Positions 27,357 to 35,500 of a stretch of 40,540 bases of DNA are shown in pieces; the stretch's first letter is position 1; each line of letters opens with the position of its first letter. The position numbers and the translations under genes were made by a program. The notes below the pieces were generated by a model, which worked only from the letters and a program-made list of their open reading frames with translations, did not search any database and was not told the origin of the DNA. The stretch lies in contig JAJYQJ010000095.1 of assembly GCA_021794655.1 (NCBI GenBank), forward strand, positions 1 to 40,540, read 5' to 3'. Source of the DNA: Actinomycetes bacterium. GTDB lineage: Bacteria; Actinomycetota; Acidimicrobiia; Acidimicrobiales; RAAP-2.

Positions 27357-28007
27357 CTACGCCGCGCCGACGGCTTCTAGAAGAGCTGCGTCGCGTGAAG
27401 TGATGACTTCGTCGATCACTCCGTACTCGACCGCCTCTTGTGCTGTCATGACGAAATCTCGATCGGTGTCCTTGGACACTTTTGCGTGATCCTGGCCCGT
27501 GTCTGCCGACAACATCCCGGTCAAGAGGTCACGCATCCGTAGTATCTCTTTGGCCTGTATCTCTATGTCACTCGCCTGTCCCTCCACCCCACCAAAGGGT
27601 TGGTGTAAGAGGACTCTCGCGTGGGGAAGTGCGAACCTCTTCGACTTCGCTCCGGCTGCGAGTAGAACTGCCGCCGCAGAGGCGGCCTGGCCGAAGCAGA
27701 ACGTCGACACGTCGGGCTTTATGTACTTCATCGTGTCATATATTGCAAACAAAGCCGTGATGTCGCCGCCTGGAGAGTTGATGTAGAGGTGTATATCTTT
27801 GTCGGACTCTTCGGACTCCAAGAAGAGAAGCTGAGCGCAGACGAGATTCGCCACCGTGTCGTCGATTGGCGTACCCAAGAAAATTATCCGCTCCTTTAAC
27901 AGGCGAGAGTACAGGTCGTAAGCCCGCTCGCCTCGATTTGACGACTCCACGACAGTTGGAACGAGGTAGTTCGTCTCATGAAAACGGTCCCCGCTCTGTA
28001 ACCTCAT
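27357..28007 (-). CDS. clpP: ATP-dependent Clp protease proteolytic subunit ClpP
   Basis: This is a 216-residue serine peptidase. The catalytic Ser110 is in [15 protein letters not shown], His135 in [10 protein letters not shown], and the Asp is most likely D180 in SKDTDRD. The processing region [20 protein letters not shown] is preceded by 14 extra residues that are probably a propeptide. It forms the 14-mer chamber with ClpX. Its ATG shares ATGA with the tig stop. Only one clpP is seen, while many actinobacteria have two in tandem. Confidence 0.97.
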   Translation of the reverse strand: MRLQSGDRFHETNYLVPTVVESSNRGERAYDLYSRLLKERIIFLGTPIDDTVANLVCAQLLFLESEESDKDIHLYINSPGGDITALFAIYDTMKYIKPDVSTFCFGQAASAAAVLLAAGAKSKRFALPHARVLLHQPFGGVEGQASDIEIQAKEILRMRDLLTGMLSADTGQDHAKVSKDTDRDFVMTAQEAVEYGVIDEVITSRDAALLEAVGAA

Positions 28008-29473
28008 TGCTCACGCTCCTCATCTTTAACTTCACCGATTCCTTCAACTCCATGAACTTCTGCTGCTTCCGCGTCGCCGGGCCCTTCGCTCGACGTGTCG
28101 TCGATCTCTGGGTCGCCGATCTTCAGCTGGGCATGAGACAACGGCGTACCTTCTTCATCCACCAGGGTCACGTGTTCAAAGAGCCACTCACGGGCTTTTA
28201 CCTTTCTCTGCTCCGAGCGTACAGCGGAGACCCTTCCAGCGCTGTCGAGTTGGGAACGTAGCGCCTTCGCGTCAATATCCATCCTGGTGGCCATAGTCGC
28301 GATCACCTCGTCGAGTTCATCATCGGCAACCGTTATGCCCTCTGCATCAGCAACTGCGCGAAGCGCGAGATCTTCTCTCACCGCTTGGGTGGCCTCACCT
28401 CTGATCATCTCCAAAAGCTCCTCTGGGCTTTGACCGGTTGCATTGCAGAAGTCGTCGAAAGAGATCCTTCGTTCATCAAGCCTATGCGAGAGATCGTGCA
28501 GGCGTTCCTTGGTCTCGTCGTTGACCAAGACCTCTGGTAGATCTTCGTCGTTCACGAGTCCGGTCAGCGCTACTATCGCGCGCTCTCTTAGCGCCATCTT
28601 GGCCCGCATGACCCGCACCTTGGCGATTCGCTCGCGGATGTCGTCTCGCAGCTCGCCGAGAGTCGCGAATTCAGAAACTTCCGATGCCCACTGGTCGCTC
28701 AGATCAGGAAGAACTTTCTGCTTCACTTCTTTCAGGACTGCTTCGTACTCTTGTACCAGGCGACCACTATCGACTCCATCTTGGCCTGCCTCATCTTCTT
28801 CGTCACGACTGCCCGGATCCGGGACCTTGAACTTCAAGACGTCGCCGGCCGATGCACCCTCAAGTCTATCCTCGAGCTCGGGAAAGACAGACCCACTTCC
28901 CAACTCGTAGACGAAGTCCTCTGCCAACACGACCGTCTCCTCGCCGGCAGTGTCGATCCTCTTTAAGTCAAAGGTAACGCTGTCTCCGCCGGCCGCGGGT
29001 CGCTCGGCGGTGATCAACTCGGCGTCTTGGCCACGCAAGTTGTCGATCTCGACAGCGACGTCGTCGTCGCTCACTTCGAGTTTCGGTAGGGTGACTTCCA
29101 GTCCCTCGTATCCAGGAATAGCAATCTGGGGCCTAACCTGGACAACGGCCGCGAACTCAACCGGTCCGCTCTCCTCCCCGTCGGTTATCTCGATCTCTGG
29201 AGGAGCAATAGCATCTAGTGAGGCTTCGTCGAGCGCTCGTGCGTAGAAGTCCGGCAGAGCTTCGCGCAGCGCCTCTGCTCGAATTGCAGCCGGCCCTCCC
29301 AGTCTGGCCTCGAGCACGCGGAGGGGAACCTTGCCTGGCCTAAATCCGGGCACCCTAACCCGGCGCGACAGCTCGCGCACAGTGTTCTTGAGCGCTTTGT
29401 CGATTTCTGGCTCGTCGACCTCCACCAAGAGGCGGACGAGGTTTCCTTCTACTGCTTCGGCGGTTGCGCGCAT
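28004..29473 (-). CDS. tig: Trigger factor
   Basis: The protein has 489 residues from the ATG at 29473 ([20 protein letters not shown]). The upstream extension of the frame is Arg-rich and unlike the family. The ribosome-binding signature is [14 protein letters not shown] PPIase-like domain (about 160-260) and a long helical chaperone C-terminus follow. The tail beyond ~450 is acidic ([20 protein letters not shown]). It is a chaperone for nascent chains, with peptidyl-prolyl isomerase activity in the family. It is coupled to clpP by the 4-bp overlap. Tig-clpP-clpX order is conserved in many bacteria. Confidence 0.95.
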   Translation of the reverse strand: MRATAEAVEGNLVRLLVEVDEPEIDKALKNTVRELSRRVRVPGFRPGKVPLRVLEARLGGPAAIRAEALREALPDFYARALDEASLDAIAPPEIEITDGEESGPVEFAAVVQVRPQIAIPGYEGLEVTLPKLEVSDDDVAVEIDNLRGQDAELITAERPAAGGDSVTFDLKRIDTAGEETVVLAEDFVYELGSGSVFPELEDRLEGASAGDVLKFKVPDPGSRDEEDEAGQDGVDSGRLVQEYEAVLKEVKQKVLPDLSDQWASEVSEFATLGELRDDIRERIAKVRVMRAKMALRERAIVALTGLVNDEDLPEVLVNDETKERLHDLSHRLDERRISFDDFCNATGQSPEELLEMIRGEATQAVREDLALRAVADAEGITVADDELDEVIATMATRMDIDAKALRSQLDSAGRVSAVRSEQRKVKAREWLFEHVTLVDEEGTPLSHAQLKIGDPEIDDTSSEGPGDAEAAEVHGVEGIGEVKDEEREQ

Positions 29474-29508
29474 ATGTGAGAAACTCACTCTACCGGGTCG
29501 CGCGGCCC

Positions 29509-30351
29509 TCAGGGTGCAAACGCCATTTCGGCGAGTATTCGCTCTGCAATCGAGACGTCTCCGACGACCGCTACGTCTCCGTCCAGCACTGTATCTCCTG
29601 GGGAAATGCGCCCACACCCCAAACGCCAGAACACATCGGCCGGCAAAGAAATAGCTGCGGTTGGGTCAGCCGCCTTCCCTTCTTGAACCACTCCTCTACC
29701 GTCTCGAATCACGACGGTCGCAGAGAGCGGGAGCGGCCCGCTAACGTCGAAAGAGACCTTCGTTCCCTCTGGTGGGCCCACCTTTCGCCCAACGACGTAT
29801 CCCAACGAGTCGCGAACTCTACGCAACGTTATCTCCTCGCCGCGACCCCCACGCCCTCCTTCCCGGCCGAGAGCGATCCTTATGTCTTGCTCATGAACCC
29901 AGCTATCAAAGGCCCTTACTTCCATGAACACGCGGTAGGGAACCTCACCGATTGGGCTCGGACCGACCTCGTCGAACCGCTCCACTCCGAAGTGGCGGAG
30001 CTCTGCGATCCGCAAGCGAGTCACCTCTTTGAACTCTGCGAGAACCCGCCCCCCGGGCACGCCCCTGCGGGCTTCCACCCAACGTTCATTGAAAGCGCCG
30101 AGCGGGTTCTTCACATGCGCTGGGTCAAGACCCGCGCTCTCAGGTGGGGACTCGCCGAGCAAGAAGCGTTCTGTGCCGACGAGATGTGAGATCTGGTCCT
30201 TCACGCTCCAGCCTGGACATTCGGTCGCAAGACTCCACTGTCCTTCGTCCAAGCCTTGGCACGCTTGCAGCGTTGAACCCCAGGTTTCCTCCAAGGCTTC
30301 GACAATCGGCTCACAGTTATTGGACTCGAACTCCTTCGAATCTTCACTCAT
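29509..30351 (-). CDS. Maleylpyruvate isomerase family mycothiol-dependent enzyme (TIGR03083)
   Basis: The 280-residue protein has an N-terminal DinB/MDMPI four-helix bundle: WSLATECPGWSVKDQISHLV with H56, and RAFDSWVHEQDIRIALGR with D149 and H153 as candidate zinc ligands. The C-terminal sterol-carrier-like domain (about 185-280) is typical of actinobacterial MDMPI proteins. The family includes mycothiol-dependent maleylpyruvate isomerase and mycothiol S-transferases; the precise substrate is not visible. It lies 35 bp upstream of tig on the same strand and divergent from the GGDEF gene. The ATG at 30351 is the only good start. Confidence 0.85.
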   Translation of the reverse strand: MSEDSKEFESNNCEPIVEALEETWGSTLQACQGLDEGQWSLATECPGWSVKDQISHLVGTERFLLGESPPESAGLDPAHVKNPLGAFNERWVEARRGVPGGRVLAEFKEVTRLRIAELRHFGVERFDEVGPSPIGEVPYRVFMEVRAFDSWVHEQDIRIALGREGGRGGRGEEITLRRVRDSLGYVVGRKVGPPEGTKVSFDVSGPLPLSATVVIRDGRGVVQEGKAADPTAAISLPADVFWRLGCGRISPGDTVLDGDVAVVGDVSIAERILAEMAFAP

Positions 30352-30358
30352 AACGAAA

Positions 30359-30386
30359 TCCTAGTAACCAAGAACGATAACTAGGA
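30359..30386. promoter_or_regulatory. Inverted repeat in the divergent MDMPI/GGDEF promoter region
   Basis: TCCTAGT (30359-30365) and ACTAGGA (30380-30386) form a perfect 7-bp inverted repeat with a 14-bp spacer, starting 8 bp from the MDMPI-like start and ending 59 bp before the GGDEF gene start. It could be a dimeric operator or a transcript hairpin near the 5' end of the left gene. No known regulator consensus was recognised. Confidence 0.4.
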
Positions 30387-30444
30387 GTATCATTGCAGAG
30401 ATGGACGGCGCTGCGAATTGCGAGCAGAGGGGAGGTGTCGTCAG

Positions 30445-33400
30445 ATGAACACGGAAGTGACCGGCGATACAGGAGGCTACGACGCTCAAGGAGTGACACG
30501 CCAGGACGTGTCGGGAGCTGTGACCGGGGTGGTCGTCAGGTACGTTCGCGCTCGGACGGGAGAGTTTGGAGTAGGCCAGATGCTGGCTGCAGCAGGTGAC
30601 TCACGCCCTGCTCAAGTCCTCGAAGATCCAAGGAGTTGGAGCAGTCACGACGAAGCTCTCAAGCTGATTATCGCTGCCGGCGAGATCACAGGCGACCCCG
30701 AAATTGGCAGGCACATCGGAGAGGAGATCCTGCGTCAGTACGACGGAACCGATGTCGCGAACTTGCTTCGATCGCTCGGCTCACCGGCTGAGTTGCTGCG
30801 CAACGTAACGGCGGCTGCCGCCAAGTTCTCGACCGTCTCCTCGTTGGAGCCTCTTGAAGTTGGCGACGCTCACGCGGTTGTAAGGGCGATCACACGCCCA
30901 GGATTCATTCGACACCTCCAACTCTGCGAATTCACAAAGGGTCTGCTTTCCCAGGTCCCGGTTCTCTTTGGGATGGTCCCCGCAACTGTGACCGAGTCAG
31001 AGTGCCAGGCGCGAGGCGGTCGATTCTGCCTGTACAGCGTGGCGTGGGAAGCTGGGCAGTGGTCCTCGTTTGTCGACGAGAGAACCAGCTTGTACTCGTC
31101 GGCATGGGGGGGCCAAGTGAGCGAAGCTCGCTCGGAGCTCGAAATCGATCCAGAGACCCGTATCGAGATGCTCCAAAGACAGCTCGACGAGATGGGCGAG
31201 AGGCTCGAAGAGGTCTTCTTGACCGCACAGGCCCTGCTCTCGGTCGACGACCTGTCGGAGCTGCTATCGAGAATCACCGAGAGGGCGGCGCACGCGGTCA
31301 ACGCCCCTCGATACCTGCTCGTTGTGAGAACCGGACCAGAGCAGCCGGCCCATATCGAGCAGAGCGGGTTCACAGACACCGAAGCGAGAGCTCTTGCAAA
31401 CGAGCTACGCCAACCCAATCCTGACGACGCGGGTGGGTGCCGCCTCATCGTGGACATCGCGTCGTCGAGGCAACTCTACGGACGCTTAGCCGCCGTCTAC
31501 CCGCCTGGAATGCAGTTCATGGAGCGCGAGCGTGAGATATTCTCGCTATACGCGAACTACGCTGCAACCGCTCTCGACCTCGTCACATCTCTAGCCGATT
31601 CACGACGTTCGAACGAAACCGCGCGTGCGCTGCTTGGTTTCTCCCGCTCGCTCTCCAAGATTAGCACCACAGACGATGTAGCACAGACGCTTTCAGACAC
31701 AGTTCCACTTGTACTGGGTTGCCAACGATCAACGGTGATGCTCTGGGATCCGTTTGATATGAAACTTACGTTAAAGGCGGTATCTGGGGGGATGGAGATA
31801 CCGCCGTCGCCGGTGGAAGTAGCTAGTGAGAGCGGGGAGAAGATCGTGTTCATCCCCGAAGAAGAGATCGATCTGCCCGACGAAACGGTGTCAGAGTCGA
31901 CTGTCACGTCGATCTCGCCCAGTGATACGCCGATCGTCAACCAGTTGATGTCCTCTCGCGACATTCTCGTTGTAGACCGAACAACCCAAGATCCGTTCCA
32001 GCTCGCGGTTATGGAGCGCTCCGATACAAGCACGACCGTGTTCGCACCTTTCTTCTCCGACGAGGAGTTCTTGGGAGTCGTCAGCGCGGAGTTCAGCGAA
32101 TCTCCGACAGTTGATCCAAGATCCGATCGTGACCTCCAAGAACGCCTCGGCGCCCTGGCAGACCAGGCGGTCACTGCGTTCCAAAACGCCTGGCTGTTGG
32201 AGCAGGTCGGTCACCTGGCCTGGCACGACGCGCTGACAGGGCTACCCAACAGACGCCTCCTCGAAGACAGGGTCGCCCAAGAGCTGGAGCGGGCAAAGCG
32301 CGTTGGAGAACGGTCATCGGTGTTCTTCGTGGATCTAGATAGGTTCAAGAAGGTCAACGACACCCTTGGTCATGCAGCCGGAGATCAGCTACTCCAACTC
32401 GTCTCCCAACGCCTCCGTGATGCAGTCCGACGTCAAGATACCGTCGCGCGCCTCGGCGGTGACGAGTTCGCGATCTTGCTTCCAGGACTCGCAGACCCTG
32501 TGGACGTCCGCCTTCTGGCCGCCCAGATGATCGACGCGCTCCATGAGCCCTACGATCTCGACGGCGCTGAGGTGTTCACCTCTGCGAGCATCGGAATAAG
32601 TGTGTACCCACAGAACGGGGAGACATACGACGACCTGCTCAGCCACGCTGATGAAGCGATGTATCGTGCCAAGAGCGTCGGTCGCAACAACTACCAGGTC
32701 TACGACGAGAGCGTGCTCGACGATACCGGAGAAGAGATCCCCCTCGAAGCTGACCTGAGAAATGCAGTTGGCAGAAACGAGCTATTTGTGCTCTACCAGC
32801 CCTATATCGACCTTCACACCAACCAGATATCAGGAGTCGAGGCACTCGTGCGCTGGAGACATCCAACGAGAGGGATCATGGAACCGGGATCGTTCATTCC
32901 GACTGCGGAAGAGTCCTCTGCGATCGTGGCCGTTGACAGCTTCGTCATTAACGAGGCCGCGCACCAGATGCACAGATGGTCAGAGAACGGCCTCCCTCCT
33001 TTAAGGGTCTCAGTCAACATCTCGCGAAGAGATCTCCTCGATCCAGGGTTCTTCCAGACGGTCTCGTTCGCGCTCAGCTCTAACGCGGTGCCACCAGAGC
33101 TACTGGAGCTCGACGTCTCGGGAAAGCTCGGGGACGACGCTCAAGACGACACGGTCTTGTTCAACATAGCCGCGCTCAGGGAGTTTGGAGTTAGGGTAAC
33201 GGTTGGCGAGCACGAGTCCTTCAACGACGCGTCCGAGCAACTCGGCACATTCCCGGTCAACACTCTAAAGATCGATCGTTCCTTTGTTCAGCTCTTGGGA
33301 CCAACTGATGAACTTCACACGCTCTCACGTGCAATTGTCGACCTCGCCGAGAAACTCGGGCTCGAATGTGCAGGCGAGTACGGCGACACGCCACACCAGA

Positions 33401-33519
33401 GTCGTGTTCTGCTCCAAAGAGGTGACACGACTGCTCAGGGTTTCTTCTTCAGCCCGCCTCTCCTGCCAGGCGATGTCGAAAAGATGCTCGGTTCCGACGG
33501 CGCCGGATCGATCTCATAA
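30445..33519 (+). CDS. V4R-like/GAF/GGDEF/degenerate-EAL signalling protein
   Basis: The ATG at 30445 has GGGGAGGTG upstream and gives 1024 residues; no transmembrane helix is apparent. Residues ~40-220 resemble a V4R-type small-molecule-binding domain, ending in ESECQARGGRFCLYSVAW with cysteines. A helix (EMLQRQLDEMGERLEEVFLT) follows, then two GAF-like domains (about 245-390 and 400-570). A diguanylate cyclase domain opens at WHDALTGLPNRRLLEDRV and has an intact active site, RLGGDEF (GGDEF 671-675), so it should make cyclic di-GMP. The EAL domain (about 770-1015) keeps VEALVRW (E799) and VSVNIS, but the metal-binding DDFGTG is replaced by VGEHES and the late AEGVE motif is altered. It is therefore probably catalytically dead and may bind cyclic di-GMP or GTP. 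Signal input unknown. Confidence 0.88.
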   Translation: MNTEVTGDTGGYDAQGVTRQDVSGAVTGVVVRYVRARTGEFGVGQMLAAAGDSRPAQVLEDPRSWSSHDEALKLIIAAGEITGDPEIGRHIGEEILRQYDGTDVANLLRSLGSPAELLRNVTAAAAKFSTVSSLEPLEVGDAHAVVRAITRPGFIRHLQLCEFTKGLLSQVPVLFGMVPATVTESECQARGGRFCLYSVAWEAGQWSSFVDERTSLYSSAWGGQVSEARSELEIDPETRIEMLQRQLDEMGERLEEVFLTAQALLSVDDLSELLSRITERAAHAVNAPRYLLVVRTGPEQPAHIEQSGFTDTEARALANELRQPNPDDAGGCRLIVDIASSRQLYGRLAAVYPPGMQFMEREREIFSLYANYAATALDLVTSLADSRRSNETARALLGFSRSLSKISTTDDVAQTLSDTVPLVLGCQRSTVMLWDPFDMKLTLKAVSGGMEIPPSPVEVASESGEKIVFIPEEEIDLPDETVSESTVTSISPSDTPIVNQLMSSRDILVVDRTTQDPFQLAVMERSDTSTTVFAPFFSDEEFLGVVSAEFSESPTVDPRSDRDLQERLGALADQAVTAFQNAWLLEQVGHLAWHDALTGLPNRRLLEDRVAQELERAKRVGERSSVFFVDLDRFKKVNDTLGHAAGDQLLQLVSQRLRDAVRRQDTVARLGGDEFAILLPGLADPVDVRLLAAQMIDALHEPYDLDGAEVFTSASIGISVYPQNGETYDDLLSHADEAMYRAKSVGRNNYQVYDESVLDDTGEEIPLEADLRNAVGRNELFVLYQPYIDLHTNQISGVEALVRWRHPTRGIMEPGSFIPTAEESSAIVAVDSFVINEAAHQMHRWSENGLPPLRVSVNISRRDLLDPGFFQTVSFALSSNAVPPELLELDVSGKLGDDAQDDTVLFNIAALREFGVRVTVGEHESFNDASEQLGTFPVNTLKIDRSFVQLLGPTDELHTLSRAIVDLAEKLGLECAGEYGDTPHQSRVLLQRGDTTAQGFFFSPPLLPGDVEKMLGSDGAGSIS

Positions 33520-33524
33520 ACACT

Positions 33525-33552
33525 GCCACCAGCACTTTCGTGGCTTTTTTTT
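33525..33552 (+). terminator. Rho-independent terminator after the GGDEF gene
   Basis: The stem GCCAC (33525-33529) pairs with GTGGC (33540-33544) around a 10-base loop and is directly followed by eight T residues (33545-33552). It begins 6 bp after the TAA of the GGDEF/EAL gene. The stem is short, but the T tract is clear. Confidence 0.75.
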
Positions 33553-33664
33553 GACCATCCCCCCGTTTGCCGCCGCCCGGCGGTAGGTTCGATCTCGCAT
33601 CAACCACCGTCCATCAAGGTTGACCGGATCTCGTATCTGGTGCCGATATCTTTAGGAGACAGCA

Positions 33665-33817
33665 ATGGCGTCATATGAGGGATACTGCGTGAAGTGCAGG
33701 GAGAAGCGTACCTTCGACGGCAAAGAGGTGGAGCTCGCCAACGGTAGGAGGGCAGCCCAAGGAGCATGCCCGAGTTGCGGCACGAAGATGAACAGGATCC
33801 TCGGCAAGAAGTCCTGA
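33665..33817 (+). CDS. Small DUF5679 zinc-ribbon protein (50 residues)
   Basis: An ATG at 33665, with AGGAG about 7 bases upstream, opens a 50-residue frame. It has two CxxC pairs, YCVKCREKR and ACPSCGTKMNRILGKK, separated by a short FDGKEVELANGRRAAQG hairpin. This is the actinobacterial DUF5679 pattern, a tiny treble-clef or zinc-ribbon fold of unknown function, often found near DNA topology or repair genes. Highly basic and hydrophilic, it probably binds nucleic acid or a protein partner. It stands alone between two terminators. Confidence 0.88.
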   Translation: MASYEGYCVKCREKRTFDGKEVELANGRRAAQGACPSCGTKMNRILGKKS

Positions 33818-33841
33818 ACTCTATTCGGCGGTTTTTATAAA

Positions 33842-33856
33842 GCCCGTCCATCGGGC
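33842..33856 (-). terminator. Terminator hairpin of the CsoR/CstR-like gene
   Basis: GCCCG (33842-33846) pairs with CGGGC (33852-33856) around a 5-base loop, lying 4 bp past the stop of the repressor gene. On the minus strand it is followed by TTTATAAAAA, a weak U-run. It could also slow transcription from the DUF5679 gene on the plus strand. Confidence 0.5.
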
Positions 33857-33860
33857 ATCG

Positions 33861-34130
33861 TTAGGCCAGCTTCATGAACATCTGCTGAACGACCTCCAGA
33901 GGGTACCCGTCAGCTTCAGCTTCTTCTGGGTGTTCCAGGCAGTGGGTTAGCCCGGCCGCGATCAACCGGAATCCCGCTTGATCCAACGCCTTGCTCGCGG
34001 CACATATCTGCACGACTACATCCCTGCACTCGCGCCCCTCGGCGAGCATCCTCTCTACTCCTTGCACCTGGCCGGCGACTCGCCGGAGGCGTTTCCTCAC
34101 CTCGTCTACTACCTCGTCGGGCAGATCCAC
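33861..34130 (-). CDS. CsoR-family repressor, CstR-like (persulfide-sensing candidate)
   Basis: I choose the GTG at 34130, which has AGGAG seven bases upstream and yields the family's normal size (89 residues); a TTG at 34211 would add 27 residues. The DUF156 four-helix fold is clear: RKRLRRVAGQVQGVERML, ECRDVVVQICAASKALDQ and GLTHCLEH. Aligned to Mycobacterium CsoR (Cu ligands Cys36-His61-Cys65), both cysteines are kept (C35 and C64) but the histidine position is Gly (G60). Loss of the His with both Cys kept is the pattern of CstR, which forms a trisulfide bridge with persulfides. The divergent rhodanese gene and the palindrome between them support a sulfide/persulfide response. A copper or other metal sensor is less likely but not excluded. 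Confidence 0.82.
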   Translation of the reverse strand: MDLPDEVVDEVRKRLRRVAGQVQGVERMLAEGRECRDVVVQICAASKALDQAGFRLIAAGLTHCLEHPEEAEADGYPLEVVQQMFMKLA

Positions 34131-34290
34131 TGCAGCACTCCTAACTCGCTCGCCTAACAACGTCTCGAATGACAGTTCTCCTGGCTTCTTGAGTCCTTCC
34201 CGTCCAGACAACCCGGACTCAACCCCGAGTAGTGATTCGATAACTCAGTTCTAAAGAGAGTTTCCGCCTCCAATTCCCTCCTGTATCGAC

Positions 34291-34314
34291 TAGTATACCC
34301 CAATGGGTATACTA
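34291..34314. promoter_or_regulatory. 24-bp perfect palindrome, probable CstR-type operator over divergent promoters
   Basis: TAGTATACCC (34291-34300) and GGGTATACTA (34305-34314) are exact inverted repeats around CAAT. The AT-flanked CCC/GGG core is the type of site bound by CsoR/CstR proteins. Each arm end carries a TATACT hexamer reading outward (34308-34313 on plus, 34297-34292 on minus), so one repressor site would cover the -10 of both the rhodanese promoter and the repressor's own promoter. -35 matches are weak. The rhodanese start is 71 bp to the right; the repressor start is 160 bp to the left. Confidence 0.75.
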
Positions 34315-34385
34315 CTTTTTCGTCCAGCAAGAGATCGGCATAACTCAGACCGATCAAAATCGCTTTGATCCGAGGAGACTTAAGT

Positions 34386-34766
34386 ATGGGGTTGTTTACG
34401 AGGAGCCGGAGAGACCCGACACAAGACGGCAGACGATCTATATCCGTTCCAGCCCACAAAGCCCACGAACTGCTCGCCGACGGTGCGGTGATACTCGACG
34501 TACGTGAACACCACGAGTGGCGTGCCGGCCATGCCCCAGGGGCGAAGCACCTACCTTTGGGCGAGGTCGGCGACTCTATTGAACAGATCCCTTGTGACTG
34601 CACGGTGATAGTCGTATGTCGATCCGGCCATCGCTCAGCCCAGGGTGTAAATGTCTTGAGAAAAGCCGGAATCGACGCTGTGAACCTCCACGGCGGAATG
34701 CACGCGTGGTCTTCCGCCGGGCTACCCGTCCAAACGGCTGACGGCAGAGAAGGCGTGATCGTTTAG
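34386..34766 (+). CDS. Rhodanese-like sulfurtransferase
   Basis: The protein has 126 residues from the ATG at 34386 with GAGGAG upstream. A single rhodanese domain starts at ISVPAHKAHELLADGAVILD, with the DVREHHEWRAGHAPGAKHLP core and the active-site loop VVCRSGHRSA, where C78 would carry the persulfide. Two extra cysteines lie just before it (C70 and C72 in IPCDC). Rhodaneses move sulfane sulfur from thiosulfate or persulfides to acceptors. The divergent CstR-like repressor and shared palindrome suggest it is induced by sulfide or persulfide stress. The short N-terminus is basic and has no signal, so it is cytoplasmic. Confidence 0.9.
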   Translation: MGLFTRSRRDPTQDGRRSISVPAHKAHELLADGAVILDVREHHEWRAGHAPGAKHLPLGEVGDSIEQIPCDCTVIVVCRSGHRSAQGVNVLRKAGIDAVNLHGGMHAWSSAGLPVQTADGREGVIV

Positions 34767-34817
34767 AGCTCGCGATCGGGAGAACGCAACGGCAGTGCTC
34801 GCTTGAACGCCCACTCG

Positions 34818-35162
34818 CTACTCGGCTGTCACCTTTTCATGAATCTCTCCGATCAGCTCGTGAAGCTTTTCTATCTCGCGTCGATGCTCTCGGTTCTTGC
34901 TGATCAAGTGGACTGTTCCACCCGCGGCGATACACGCACCCAAGTCACTTGTAACGTTCGTATAGTTTCCCCCGACCAACTCGGAGAACGCGGAGACGTG
35001 GATACCTGCAAGAGGGAGGACAACAAGGTATATACCCAACGCTCCGAGAAAGACGATGTGCGGCTTCGAAGACAGGGCCCGGGGCACGTATCCGAGTACC
35101 TTCGCAATCTTGGTTGGGGTAGGTAGATCTTGACCGTCTACCATCTGGCTCACGGTTGACAT
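34818..35162 (-). CDS. Small membrane protein, unknown function
   Basis: The 114-residue protein has a strong ribosome-binding site (AGAGGAG, 9 bases before ATG 35162). A polar N-terminus leads to one clear transmembrane helix (HIVFLGALGIYLVVLPLAGI, about 35-54), a second weakly hydrophobic stretch (DLGACIAAGGTVHLI) and a charged helix at the end (SKNREHRREIEKLHELIGEI). The layout faintly recalls the low-affinity iron permease/DUF small proteins with a C-terminal amphipathic helix, but key motifs do not match, so I give no function. It converges on the rhodanese gene, 51 bp apart. Confidence 0.6.
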   Translation of the reverse strand: MSTVSQMVDGQDLPTPTKIAKVLGYVPRALSSKPHIVFLGALGIYLVVLPLAGIHVSAFSELVGGNYTNVTSDLGACIAAGGTVHLISKNREHRREIEKLHELIGEIHEKVTAE

Positions 35163-35400
35163 ATGCGGTTCTCCTCTGTCTCGATAGTTACCTCTCCCGT
35201 TGAGAATAGCTACCTTGGGGCCACGACCAACGGTTGATCAGCTCCAGCCCGACGTTGGCGAGCCTAAGGAGGTCTGACCGGGAGACCAAACGGAGACTTC
35301 TGACACATGAGGCCGCCAGCTGCTTTTCAAGCTATCGATGTTGGCGCTCAGCGTTCCTCTGGGGGTAGGTCCTCGGTGTCCGATGTTTCCAAATCACCTT
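35163..35400. other. Non-coding stretch left of the IS607-type element
   Basis: With the following omega-RNA candidate this makes a 331-bp gap between the small membrane protein start and the tnpB stop. It presumably contains the promoter of the membrane protein near 35163-35220 and the outer boundary of the transposon's right end, which I cannot place to the base. No RNA gene was recognised. The continuation of the interrupted pRiA4b-like gene was searched for in all minus-strand frames here and not convincingly found. Confidence 0.4.
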
Positions 35401-35500
35401 CAACCGTTCCCGGTGAGTGTGCAGTAGTTGCACGCTCCTTCGGCGACCCGTGAACTTCGGGCCGTGCCGTTGTCTCGGACTGATGCACAGACATCAGGTC
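35400..35500 (-). ncRNA. Candidate omega RNA (reRNA) / right end of the IS607-type element
   Basis: Just past the tnpB stop, in tnpB orientation, two perfect hairpins stand in tandem: CCCG/CGGG with a 7-base loop (35447-35461) and GTGCA/TGCAC with a 5-base loop (35419-35433). TnpB guide RNAs come from the overlap of the tnpB 3' end and the transposon right end and end in such stem-loops; the guide would be the sequence beyond the right end, leftward. The exact end of the element and thus the guide is not determined. Confidence 0.45.

Noticed and set aside
34803-35126. A plus-strand frame opposite the small membrane protein
   Set aside because: The minus frame has an excellent ribosome-binding site and a transmembrane helix; the plus frame has neither.
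35417-35494. A remnant tail of the pRiA4b-like gene ending in a Cys-containing peptide (ACNYCTLTGNG)
   Set aside because: The similarity is too short and the same bases form the tandem hairpins expected at the TnpB right end.
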